Shown: positions 35,693 through 43,399 of the stretch, one piece after another
Numbering within the stretch: position 1 is the stretch's first letter
Layout: every line of letters starts with the position of its first letter
Origin: Promineifilum sp019695075
GTDB taxonomy: Bacteria; Chloroflexota; Anaerolineae; Promineifilales; Promineifilaceae
Assembly: GCA_026129185.1 (NCBI GenBank)
Contig: JAHCIO010000006.1
Span: 77,866-141,865 of the forward strand
DNA: 64,000 nucleotides
Direction: 5' to 3'
Notes under the pieces: model-generated
Told to the model about the DNA's origin: nothing
What the model saw: the letters and a program-made list of their open reading frames with translations, nothing else
Databases searched by the model: none
Translations under genes and position numbers: made by a program

Positions 35693-36874
35693 CTAGCGGC
35701 TGCGGAACAGTTCGCGGACGATGATGTTGCGCTGAATCTGGCTGGTGCCCTCGTAGATCTGGTAGATCTTGATATCGCGCATCAACTTCTCGACCGGGTA
35801 CTCGGACATGAAGCCGTAGCCGCCAAAGACCTGCACGGCGTCGGTGGTGACCTTCATGGCCGCGTCGGCGGCGTAGGCCTTGGCCATGGCGGCGTGGATG
35901 GTGTTGCGGTCGCCGTGGTCGTAATCCCACGCCGCCCGGTAGACCAGCATGCGCGCCGCCTCGATCTGCATGGCCATGTCGGCGATCATGTGGCCGATGG
36001 CCTGGTGCTGCCAGATGGGCTGGCCCATCGTCATGCGCTCCTTGGCGTACTTGATAGCCTCGTCCAGCGCCCGCCGGGCCACGCCGACCGCGCCGGCGGC
36101 CACGCTCGGCCGGCTCTTGTCGAAGACCTTCATCGTCGTGGCGAAACCGGTGCCCTCCTCGCCCAGCCGGTAAGCGACAGGCACGCGCACGTTGTCGAAG
36201 ATGACCTCGGCCGTATCCGAAGCGTGCTGGCCCATCTTCTCGAACGGCTTGCCGACGCTGATGCCGTCCCAGGCGCGCTCGACGGCGAAGAAGCTCATGC
36301 CGGTGTAGCGCTGGCGGCGGTCATCGCGCACAGCCGGGTTGGTGTAGGCTAACACGGAGTAGAAGTTGGCGTTGGTGGCCCCGGTGATGAAGGTCTTGCC
36401 GCCGTTGAGGATGTAGTGGTCGCCATCGCGCACGGCCGTCGTCTGGATGCCGGCCACGTCGGAGCCGGCCTCCGGCTCGGTGACGCAGTAGGCCGCCAGT
36501 TCGCCCTCGGCCATGCGCCCGCCGTACTCCATCTTCTGCTCCTCCGTTCCGGCGATCATGATCGGCAGCACGCCCAGTCCGTTGACGCCGATGGCCGTGG
36601 AGATGCCGGAGCAGCCCCAGGCCAGCTCCTCGGTCACCAGGCACTCCTCGAACAGGCTCAGCCCCAGGCCGCCATAGCGCTCCGGCACGGCCATTGTCGT
36701 CAGGCCGAGCTTCTGGGCCTCGCGGACGATGGGCCAGGGGTACTCGTGGGTCTTGTCGTAGTGCTCCGCCTTGGGCGCGATTTCCTTGCGGGCAAAGTCG
36801 CGGGCCAGGCGTTGAATTTCGCGGTGCTCATCGCTCAAACTGAAGTTGATCGAGTTGTGGCCATTGGCGCTCAT
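35693..36874 (-). CDS. Acyl-CoA dehydrogenase
   Basis: 393 residues, FAD-dependent dehydrogenase of fatty acyl-CoA or branched-chain acyl-CoA type. Signatures are YCVTEPEAGSDVAG near 136 and the C-terminal VQVFGGYGFMSEYPVEKLMRDI. The catalytic Glu is Glu375 in IYEGTSQIQRN. It follows a perfect 17 bp palindrome that may be its operator. Cotranscribed with the nitroreductase. Electron acceptor genes (ETF) are not nearby. Chain-length preference cannot be read from the sequence. Confidence 0.93.
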   Translation of the reverse strand: MSANGHNSINFSLSDEHREIQRLARDFARKEIAPKAEHYDKTHEYPWPIVREAQKLGLTTMAVPERYGGLGLSLFEECLVTEELAWGCSGISTAIGVNGLGVLPIMIAGTEEQKMEYGGRMAEGELAAYCVTEPEAGSDVAGIQTTAVRDGDHYILNGGKTFITGATNANFYSVLAYTNPAVRDDRRQRYTGMSFFAVERAWDGISVGKPFEKMGQHASDTAEVIFDNVRVPVAYRLGEEGTGFATTMKVFDKSRPSVAAGAVGVARRALDEAIKYAKERMTMGQPIWQHQAIGHMIADMAMQIEAARMLVYRAAWDYDHGDRNTIHAAMAKAYAADAAMKVTTDAVQVFGGYGFMSEYPVEKLMRDIKIYQIYEGTSQIQRNIIVRELFRSR

Positions 36875-36950
36875 GGTGTGGTCTCCTTTTCACAGGCGTG
36901 GTGTCAACGGGATGGGCGCGCTGCGCCGCGCGCAACGCTGCGCGCGCTCT

Positions 36951-36967
36951 ATAACGCATTGCGTTAT
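36951..36967. promoter_or_regulatory. Palindromic operator upstream of acyl-CoA dehydrogenase
   Basis: ATAACGCA-T-TGCGTTAT is a perfect 8+1+8 palindrome, 77 bp upstream of the acyl-CoA dehydrogenase start. It fits the size of a TetR-type site such as those controlling fatty-acid degradation genes. No regulator gene is adjacent. Confidence 0.45.
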
Positions 36968-37007
36968 CTGATCATTCTAGCCGAGGCCTGACAGGGCGTC
37001 AAGCGAC

Positions 37008-37072
37008 GTGGCGCGATTCTCCGAATCGCATCGCCGTGGCGCGAAGAACGCGATTCGGGAGAATCGCGCCAC
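37008..37072. repeat. Imperfect inverted repeat after the secreted-protein gene
   Basis: Left arm 37008-37029 pairs with 37050-37072 with a one-base bulge (arms begin GTGGCGCGATTCTCC). A third partial copy, GTGGCGCGAA, lies in the loop. It directly follows the stop of the minus-strand gene at 37080 and could serve as its 3' end. Confidence 0.75.
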
Positions 37073-37079
37073 GCGCGCC

Positions 37080-37907
37080 TCACTTGGCGCGGAAGCCGTC
37101 CGGCAGTGGGCCGCGGTTGAGCACCCCTTTGCCGACGAGTTGCCCGGTTGCATCGAGGCAGGCGATGACCTCGCGCTTGTTGTCCGGCCGCTGGCCGGGG
37201 GCGTGGATCCAGCTGATGTAGCTGTAACCGTGGTCGGCGCTGCCCCAGCCAACAAGGCCGTACTTCTCGGCGTAGAAGTAGGTCTCGACCGGCTGTCCGT
37301 CCGGCTTCAGCAGCCAGGCCAGTTCGATGACGTTGCGCAGGACAATGCCGCTGCGGAAGGTGTAGGTCGGGTAATACGCCTGGAAGCGCAGCCAACTGCG
37401 TTGGTAGCCGCTGGCGACGACGCCGCAATCGCTCTTGCGGTAGAAGACGACAAACGGGTTGCGCTCGTAGACATCGCCCACATCCCAGAGGCGCGGGCTC
37501 CAGGCCGAGCCGGCGACGTCGCCCTCGTAGAGGGTGTAGAACTGGCCATTGCCGGGGCTGGTGTCGGTGCCGCGGAAGATGGTGTCGGCCGTGGCCCATA
37601 GCTCCTCCCACTCGGCGCGGACTTCGTCCCCCTTGGTGTGGTAGAAACGGGTGCGCGTCTCCTGGGTCTGGTGGCGGGCCTGTGAGCCACTGCTGTGCTG
37701 CACCTCGTAGAGGCGGTGGTCGCCGACCATGAACTGCACCATGTCGTAGGGCGGGGCCAGCGGTTGGCTGAAGATAATGGGCAGATAGAACTGGTAGGGC
37801 GGCGCAGACGCTGCGGTCGGCGCGTCCGTCGCCAATTGCTCGGCGCGGACGCCGGCCACGGCCAGCGCCGCCAGCAAGGTAGCGGCTAGGAAGAGAAGAT
37901 GTCGCAT
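37080..37907 (-). CDS. Secreted protein of unknown function
   Basis: 275 residues. A clear signal peptide (1-22, MRHLLFLAATLLAALAVAGVRA) is followed by a disordered stretch, then a folded domain rich in Tyr, Trp and Phe from about 45 to the end. Only two Cys are present in the mature part (CGVVASGY and ACLDATG), possibly a disulfide. There is no recognisable family. Motifs such as YQFYLPIIFSQ after the signal peptide match the linker that many Chloroflexota secreted proteins carry (inference). Monocistronic, divergent from the aminotransferase gene. Confidence 0.72.
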   Translation of the reverse strand: MRHLLFLAATLLAALAVAGVRAEQLATDAPTAASAPPYQFYLPIIFSQPLAPPYDMVQFMVGDHRLYEVQHSSGSQARHQTQETRTRFYHTKGDEVRAEWEELWATADTIFRGTDTSPGNGQFYTLYEGDVAGSAWSPRLWDVGDVYERNPFVVFYRKSDCGVVASGYQRSWLRFQAYYPTYTFRSGIVLRNVIELAWLLKPDGQPVETYFYAEKYGLVGWGSADHGYSYISWIHAPGQRPDNKREVIACLDATGQLVGKGVLNRGPLPDGFRAK

Positions 37908-38030
37908 TGGCTATCTCCGCGCGGGCGGCCGGCGGGATGATAACTTGCATCGTCATTCGCCGCCGCCCGGCGCAGTTCTTCAGTGACCATTCATACAGTA
38001 TAATGCCCCTCACTTCAACAGGAGCAACTC

Positions 38031-39272
38031 ATGAACACTTTGTCCGACCTCAATGCCCTTCGCGCCCAGTTCCCGGCCCTACAGCGCACCGTCGCCGGCC
38101 GCCCGGCCGTCTTCCTCGATGGCCCCGGCGGCACGCAATCGCCGGCGCGGGTTATCGACGCCATGAGCGACTACCTGCGCCGCGGCAGCAGCAACCACGG
38201 CGGCCACTTCCTGACCAGCCGCGAGAGCGACGCCACAGCCGAGGCGGCGCGCCTGGCCATGCGCGACCTGCTCAACGCCCGCCGCCCGGAAGAGATCATC
38301 TTCGGCCAGAACATGACCAGCCTGACCTTCAGCATCAGCCGGGCGCTGGCCCAGACGTGGCAGCCGGGCGATGAGGTCATCGTCACGCGCCTCGACCACG
38401 ACGCCAACATCTCCCCCTGGCTGCGCGCCGCCGCCGACCGCGGCGCGATGGTGCGCTGGCTCGACTTCCACCCGGCCGACTGCACCCTGGCGTTGGAGGA
38501 GTTGCCCGGCTTGCTGAACGAGCGCACGCGCCTGGTGGCCGTCAACTACGCCTCCAACGCCGTGGGCACGATCAGCGACGTCGGCCGGGTTGTCGCCCTG
38601 GCCCATGCTGCCGGGGCACTGGCCTACGTCGATGCTGTCCACTACACGCCCCACGACGTGGTCGATGTGCAGGCGCTCGACTGCGATTTCCTCGCCTGTA
38701 GCGTCTACAAATTCTTCGGCCCCCACACCGGCGTCCTCTACGGCAAGTACGAGTGGCTCGACCGGCTGGCGGCCTACAAGGTTCGCCCGGCGGCCGACGA
38801 GCCACCCGGCAAGTGGGAGACGGGCACGCAGAGCTACGAGAGCCTCAGCGGCGTGGCGGCGGCCGTGGACTACCTGGCCGAGTTGGGCGGGGCCGGCGGT
38901 TCGCGGCGCGAGCGGCTGGCGCGTGGCCTGTCGGCCATTAAGGCCCACGAGGCCGCCCTCAGCGAGCACTTCCTGCGCGGGGCCGCGACCGTGCCCGGTC
39001 TGCGCGTCTATGGCCTGACGGACATCGAGCGGCTGGCCGAGCGCACGCCGACCTTCGCTGTCGAGCTGGCCGGCCATGCCCCGGCCGAGATCGCCGCCTG
39101 GCTGGGGGAGCGTGGTTTCTTCGTCTGGGATGGCCACTACTACGCCATCGCCGTCATGGAGCGGCTGGGCACGCTGGCGCGCGGCGGCCTGGTGCGCATC
39201 GGCTTCGTCCACTACAACACCATCGCCGAGATCGACCGCCTGCTGGCCGCCCTGCGCGAACTGGCCGGTTGA
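38031..39272 (+). CDS. Cysteine desulfurase-like class V aminotransferase
   Basis: 413-residue PLP enzyme of aminotransferase class V, closest to the VC1184-type cysteine-desulfurase-like subfamily. Visible features are FLDGPGGTQSPARVIDAM (about 28-45), SSNHGGHFLTSRES, FGQNMTSLTFSISRALA, VTRLDHDANISPWL and the PLP-Lys region FLACSVYKFFGPHTGVLYG. No Fe-S assembly genes are adjacent, so a desulfurase role is not certain; family members also act on isopenicillin-type or amino acid substrates. A TATAAT (37999-38004) and ACAGGAG SD precede ATG 38031. Confidence 0.83.
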   Translation: MNTLSDLNALRAQFPALQRTVAGRPAVFLDGPGGTQSPARVIDAMSDYLRRGSSNHGGHFLTSRESDATAEAARLAMRDLLNARRPEEIIFGQNMTSLTFSISRALAQTWQPGDEVIVTRLDHDANISPWLRAAADRGAMVRWLDFHPADCTLALEELPGLLNERTRLVAVNYASNAVGTISDVGRVVALAHAAGALAYVDAVHYTPHDVVDVQALDCDFLACSVYKFFGPHTGVLYGKYEWLDRLAAYKVRPAADEPPGKWETGTQSYESLSGVAAAVDYLAELGGAGGSRRERLARGLSAIKAHEAALSEHFLRGAATVPGLRVYGLTDIERLAERTPTFAVELAGHAPAEIAAWLGERGFFVWDGHYYAIAVMERLGTLARGGLVRIGFVHYNTIAEIDRLLAALRELAG

Positions 39273-39294
39273 TTGATGGCCAGATGAGTGCTGA

Positions 39295-39323
39295 TTGACA
39301 GCGGCAGCGCGGTATGCCATAAT
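39295..39323 (+). promoter_or_regulatory. Strong consensus promoter
   Basis: TTGACA (39295-39300), exactly 17 bp, CATAAT (39318-39323; one mismatch to TATAAT). It is the best promoter in the window and drives the short unit at 39330-39500. Confidence 0.85.
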
Positions 39324-39390
39324 CTGCGACATCATCTCATTGATTGGCGGCCCGGCCGCCGGCTATCTTTAACCTAAGGAGGTGGTGTCT

Positions 39391-39444
39391 ATGAGTAATC
39401 GCTTATTTAACTGCACCGTAGCACTGCCTCCTCGTGAGAGCTAG
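39391..39444 (+). CDS. 17-residue peptide inside the small RNA unit
   Basis: ATG 39391 to TAG 39442-39444 encodes MSNRLFNCTVALPPRES. The SD AAGGAGG lies at near-ideal spacing. The stop is in the loop of the stem-loop, and the frame would cover the 5' half of that stem. It could be a leader peptide whose translation opens the stem, or an accidental frame in an RNA gene. There are no runs of one amino acid that would indicate attenuation control. Confidence 0.35.
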   Translation: MSNRLFNCTVALPPRES

Positions 39445-39462
39445 TAGTGCTACGGTGCAAAG

Positions 39463-39492
39463 CAAAGGCCCTGTGACAACACAGGGCCTTTG
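39463..39492. terminator. Bidirectional intrinsic terminator
   Basis: Perfect 13 bp stem CAAAGGCCCTGTG/CACAGGGCCTTTG with ACAA loop. T-rich tails occur on both strands (TGTTTGTT after it on plus; CTTTGCTTTGC on minus). It ends both the small unit and the pentapeptide-repeat gene. Confidence 0.88.
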
Positions 39493-39521
39493 TGTTTGTT
39501 AGGGCAGTCGGGGGCCGTGCT

Positions 39522-40640
39522 CTAGACCTCGTCCGTCGGCACGTAGTCCAGCGGCGAATCGGTCGTCGTATAGCTGGCCGCGGGGGAGCCGCCGTTGGTC
39601 GGCGCGGGCGGGACATACTCGCCCGACTGCCGCCGCACCCAATCCTCGTACTTCAGCCCGTCGGGCATGGTCGCGTTGGCCAGCGTCCGCGCCGTCGATA
39701 GCGCCTTCAGCGAGACGCGCGCGCCGAAGAGGAACGCGCCCGACAGGTTGGCCCCGTGCAGGCGAGCATCGTCCAGGTTCGCGCCGCTCAGGTTGGCCTC
39801 GGACAGATTGGCCTTCTCCAGATTGGCCCGGCTCAGGTTAGCCCAGCCCAGATTGGCCCCGATCAGCACGGCGCGCTCCATGTTCGCCTGGCTGAGGTTC
39901 GACTCGACCAGGTTGGCCCGCTCCATGTTGACTCCGTTCAGGGCCACGCCCTCGGCCACGACCTTGCTCAGGTTGGCGTCGACCAGCGACGCGCCGCTCA
40001 GCGTCGCTCCTTCCAACACCGCGCCGGTCAGATCGGCCTCGTTGAGCGCGGACAGGCTCAGGTCGGCCCCACGCAGGTCGGCCTCCGTCAGGCTGGCCCG
40101 CTCCAGATTGGCCCGCGCCAGCACGCCATCGCTCAGGTTGGCCGTGGCCAGGTTGGCGTAGCTCAGGTCGGCATCCTGCACGTCGGCGCGACTGAGGAAA
40201 GCGCCGGAGAGGTTGATCCAGCCCAGTTGCGCCCCACGCAAGTTGATGCCGGCCAGGTGGGCGTTCGACAACGTGCCGTCGGTCAGCCAGCCCTGCGCGT
40301 CCAATTCCTTGATGGCGCGGGCGGCCAGGCCGGGGTCGCCGCTGGCGACCTCGCGCACGAGCTGCGTCTTGAGCAGTTGTTGCTCGCGGGCCATCTGCGT
40401 GTCTTCCTGCGCCCGGCGCTGCTCCTCCAGGTAGGCCAGGAGTTGTCCCTCGCGGCGGGCGGCCAGGCGATCGCTCAATACCACGACCAGGGCCACGCCC
40501 AGGAGCGTCAGCCCCAGCCCGCGGGAATACTCGTTCAGCAGAGTACCCGGCTGATAGCCCAGCCAGCCAAAGAACACGGCCAGCACAAGCAGGATAATGG
40601 CGATCGCGGTAATATTGAGGCCCTTCGGCTTGGTGCTCAT
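39522..40640 (-). CDS. Pentapeptide repeat protein with N-terminal membrane helices
   Basis: 372 residues. Two hydrophobic helices at the N-terminus (about 9-27, ITAIAIILLVLAVFFGWLG, and 42-56, LGLTLLGVALVVVLS) are followed by a Glu/Gln-rich helix (to about 95). A pentapeptide-repeat region runs from about 120 to 325 with more than 35 A(D/N)LXX units, for example ADLRGADLSLSALNEADL and ANLSRANLEKANLSEANL. These stack into a right-handed beta-helix. Such domains mediate protein-protein contact or mimic DNA. The C-terminal 45 residues are polar and disordered. Same strand as, and 70 bp after, the coiled-coil gene, so the two may be one operon (inference). Confidence 0.85.
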   Translation of the reverse strand: MSTKPKGLNITAIAIILLVLAVFFGWLGYQPGTLLNEYSRGLGLTLLGVALVVVLSDRLAARREGQLLAYLEEQRRAQEDTQMAREQQLLKTQLVREVASGDPGLAARAIKELDAQGWLTDGTLSNAHLAGINLRGAQLGWINLSGAFLSRADVQDADLSYANLATANLSDGVLARANLERASLTEADLRGADLSLSALNEADLTGAVLEGATLSGASLVDANLSKVVAEGVALNGVNMERANLVESNLSQANMERAVLIGANLGWANLSRANLEKANLSEANLSGANLDDARLHGANLSGAFLFGARVSLKALSTARTLANATMPDGLKYEDWVRRQSGEYVPPAPTNGGSPAASYTTTDSPLDYVPTDEV

Positions 40641-40710
40641 GGTGCGTTACTTCCTGTACATGAATTCAACAGCGGGCGCGCCGGAGACCCAGGCGCGCCC
40701 GTCACGTAAA

Positions 40711-43122
40711 CTAGAGATCGGTGGCCGAATCGTCGTAGTCGATGGTGATCAAGCCCTGCTCAATCGCATCGACGACGCTCAGGTCCGTCCGCGGCGTCGC
40801 GCCGGCCGGGGAGAGGCGACGGTTGGGGTTTAGCTCGACCGCCTTCTCCACTTCTTCCATCAACAGACGCGGCCACTTCTTGATGGCATCGGCCTGGGCC
40901 GCCTGGACGCGCCAGATAAGGTTGCGGTTGTCCTGTTGCAGCTTCTGGATGAGTTCGTCCACCGCGCCCAGTTCCTCGCGCCAGACCTGCTCGCTGCGCC
41001 GCGCCCCAGCCCAGCGCTGCTCGTTCTCCAACTCGAACGCCTGCCACTTCTGCGACAGATCCAACTCGAAGTTCTTCAACTTCTCCTGAATCTCCAGCAG
41101 GAAGCCGTCCCAGCGCGACTGCATGCGGTTCGACTCGATGCGCAACATCTCCGACGCCTCGCGCTTCTGCTGCTCCAGCTGCTTCTGCCAGTGGGCGAAG
41201 TTCTGGACGGCCATGCGCGCCTCTTTGTACTGGTTGCTCAGCGTCAGCCATTGCTGCGTGAAGCGCTCGATGGTGTCCTTATGCTCATCCAGCGTCGCCT
41301 GCCAGGCGTCGACCTGCCGGCTCGTCTCGACACGGTTACGCTGGCTCTCGTCGGCCAGCGTGGCCAACGTTTCGCGCATCTCGCTCTGGTCGCCGGTCAA
41401 CGCTTGCAGGCTGGCCTCGGCCTTGAGGATGCTGTTGTTCAGCACGGTCACGCGCTCCGTCAGCGGCCCGACGCGCCGGCTGACCTCGGTCAGGATGGGC
41501 TTCCAGTTGTCGTTGAAGTCCTGGGCGCTACGCCGCGTCTCCTCCACCACTCGCTCGACATCCGACATGCGCGCCAGCAGCTTCAGGGAGCTTTCGCGCG
41601 CCTCCTCCAGCGAGGTGGTGACGGGGGCAAAACGCCCTTCCTGCGTGCTGATCAGATTGGCCAGGCGCACATCTTCAGCCTGCCGCAACTCCAGCTCCTG
41701 CTCAACACGGTCGAAGAGGGCCATCAGTTCGCGCGTGTTGCCCAGCTTGATGACAGTGTCCTCAAGTTGGCCGACACGGGCGGTCATCGTCTCGAAGCCG
41801 GCCAATTGGGTATGCACGGACGCCAACCGGGTGTCCAGCGCGGACTCTGAATCGGCCACAAGCGCGGAGAGGCGATCGTCAAGCTCAGCCGTGTGTTGCT
41901 CCAACTGCTCGTATTGGGCGCTAAGGAGCACGATCTCCGGCGAAGTCTCCGGTGTGCGATTGACCAGGGCCGCGTAGTTCGACTGCGTCTCGGCGGCCAG
42001 GGCCGCGATTTGGTCGTGCGACTGGGCCAACGCCTGGGCCTGCTCGTCCTGGCGGCCGACCATCGATTCCAACTGCTGCCGCCAGGCGGTCTCGACCACG
42101 GCCGTGCGCGTCTCGAACTGCTCCGCCTGGGCGTCCAACGTCTCCTGCACACGGTCGGCCAGGGCGGCGTAGTTCGACTGCGCCTCGGCGGCCAGGGTGG
42201 CGATCTGTTCGCGCGACTGGGCCGACAGTTGGCCCACGCTCTCTTGCAGCGCGGCGAACTGTTGGTTCACGCGGGCCAGCGCCTGGGCCTGTTCATCCTG
42301 ACGGCCGACCACTGACTCCCACTGCTCTGGTGAACGGCTGGTCATCTCGTCCAACTGCTGCCGCCAGGTGGTCTCGACCACGGCCGTGCGCGTCTCGAAC
42401 TGCTCGGCCTGGGCATCGAGGTACTCCTGCACGCGGTTGGCCAGAGCGGCGTAATTCGATTGCCCCTCGGCAGCCAGGGTCGCCGTCCGTTCGCGCAACT
42501 GCGCCGACAGCGCGCCAAGGCTCTCTTGCAGCGTGGCGAATTGCTCGTTCACGCGGGCCAGGGCCTGGGCCTGCTCTTCCTGCCGGCCGACGACCGGCTC
42601 CAACCGCTCCTGGAAACGCAGTTGCGACGGCAAGGACTCCTGCACGGCCTGCAACTGGAGCACCAGATGGTCATCCGCCGCGCGCAGTGTGGTCAGTTCG
42701 GCCAGCACGCGGCTCTCGGCCGTGGCCTGCTCGCCCTGCCAGCGCTGCTGCGCGTCCAGCACCGCCCGACCGACTTCCTCGGCCAGCCGGGCACGCTCTT
42801 CGTCCGGGTTGGGCTGGCGCGCCACCTGGGTGCTGAGGTTCGACAGATGCCACTCCAGGTCTTGCAGCCGCTGCTCCTGGGTGGCCGTCTTGGGGTCTTC
42901 CTCCGGCACGCGCTCCAGCCGCTCGGCCACAGTGGCGATGTGATACTCCAGCTCCTGGATCTTGCGGTCCCGCTCAGCCAGATCGCGCCCCTGCTGGGCC
43001 AGCCGCTGCTCCAGTTCGGTCAGCTTGCGGCCGGACTTGCGGCGCTCCTCATCCATCCACTTTAGTTGGTTGCGCAGTTCACCTATTTCGCGGGTCTGTG
43101 CTGAATTCGAACTGAGCGTCAT
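40711..43122 (-). CDS. 803-residue coiled-coil protein with internal repeats
   Basis: Nearly the whole protein is predicted long helix, rich in Gln, Glu, Ala and Leu with few Pro or Gly, and no membrane segment. Three copies of one unit lie in the middle: VVGRQEEQAQALARVNEQF (copy 1), VVGRQDEQAQALARVNQQF (copy 2) and MVGRQDEQAQALAQSHDQI (partial copy 3), each followed by SNYAAL and, in copies 1 and 2, by AQAEQFETRTAVVETTWRQQL or the near-identical AWRQQL form. Periods are about 94 and 83 residues. The C-terminus is shorter helices with a polar tail. ATG 43122 has an AAGGAG SD 8 nt upstream. It resembles bacterial cytoskeletal or apolipoprotein-like scaffolds; function unknown. It precedes the pentapeptide gene on the same strand. 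Confidence 0.78.
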   Translation of the reverse strand: MTLSSNSAQTREIGELRNQLKWMDEERRKSGRKLTELEQRLAQQGRDLAERDRKIQELEYHIATVAERLERVPEEDPKTATQEQRLQDLEWHLSNLSTQVARQPNPDEERARLAEEVGRAVLDAQQRWQGEQATAESRVLAELTTLRAADDHLVLQLQAVQESLPSQLRFQERLEPVVGRQEEQAQALARVNEQFATLQESLGALSAQLRERTATLAAEGQSNYAALANRVQEYLDAQAEQFETRTAVVETTWRQQLDEMTSRSPEQWESVVGRQDEQAQALARVNQQFAALQESVGQLSAQSREQIATLAAEAQSNYAALADRVQETLDAQAEQFETRTAVVETAWRQQLESMVGRQDEQAQALAQSHDQIAALAAETQSNYAALVNRTPETSPEIVLLSAQYEQLEQHTAELDDRLSALVADSESALDTRLASVHTQLAGFETMTARVGQLEDTVIKLGNTRELMALFDRVEQELELRQAEDVRLANLISTQEGRFAPVTTSLEEARESSLKLLARMSDVERVVEETRRSAQDFNDNWKPILTEVSRRVGPLTERVTVLNNSILKAEASLQALTGDQSEMRETLATLADESQRNRVETSRQVDAWQATLDEHKDTIERFTQQWLTLSNQYKEARMAVQNFAHWQKQLEQQKREASEMLRIESNRMQSRWDGFLLEIQEKLKNFELDLSQKWQAFELENEQRWAGARRSEQVWREELGAVDELIQKLQQDNRNLIWRVQAAQADAIKKWPRLLMEEVEKAVELNPNRRLSPAGATPRTDLSVVDAIEQGLITIDYDDSATDL

Positions 43123-43399
43123 CGGAAGAACTCCTTGGGCATCACTGTCGTGCGGCCGCCAAACCGGTAGGATTAAGCGCTGGTATGCCCGCGCCATTGG
43201 ACTCAACCGCGAGTCCGTCACGCGGGCACGCTGATCACAAGCAGCGCCGGCCAAAGAGGCCAGGCGGCTTTTTGGTCACTGGAATAGTGCCATAGCCGGC
43301 CACTCAGGAACATGAAATGTACGTGAAATGTGGGGGGACGTGGTCATAAAGGCCACGTGAAATCAAAAGGCGACCGAGAGCCAGGAATCAGCCGAGGCT

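Larger units (their letters stand above)
39330..39500 (+). ncRNA. Candidate small RNA (about 170 nt) with anti-SD loop
   Basis: The unit is bounded by the promoter at 39295-39323 and the bidirectional terminator at 39463-39492. It contains a strong SD (AAGGAGGTG, 39376-39384), a 17-codon reading frame (39391-39444) and a perfect 14 bp stem: TGCACCGTAGCACT (39412-39425) pairing with AGTGCTACGGTGCA (39446-39459). The 20 nt loop contains CCTCCT (39427-39432), complementary to the AGGAGG SD. So the RNA could hide its own ribosome site or pair with the SD of other mRNAs. Three readings are possible: trans-acting small RNA, leader-peptide mRNA, or dual-function RNA. No family is recognised. Confidence 0.6.

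Noticed and set aside
36964..38013. 349-codon minus frame overlapping the secreted protein gene
   Set aside because: Same strand, other frame; Arg/Pro-rich composition. The 275-residue frame has a signal peptide and a folded-looking body.
43243..43275. Plus-strand terminator-like stem followed by TTTTT
   Set aside because: The stem has a bulge and there is no plus-strand gene before it; probably chance in a 277 bp gap.
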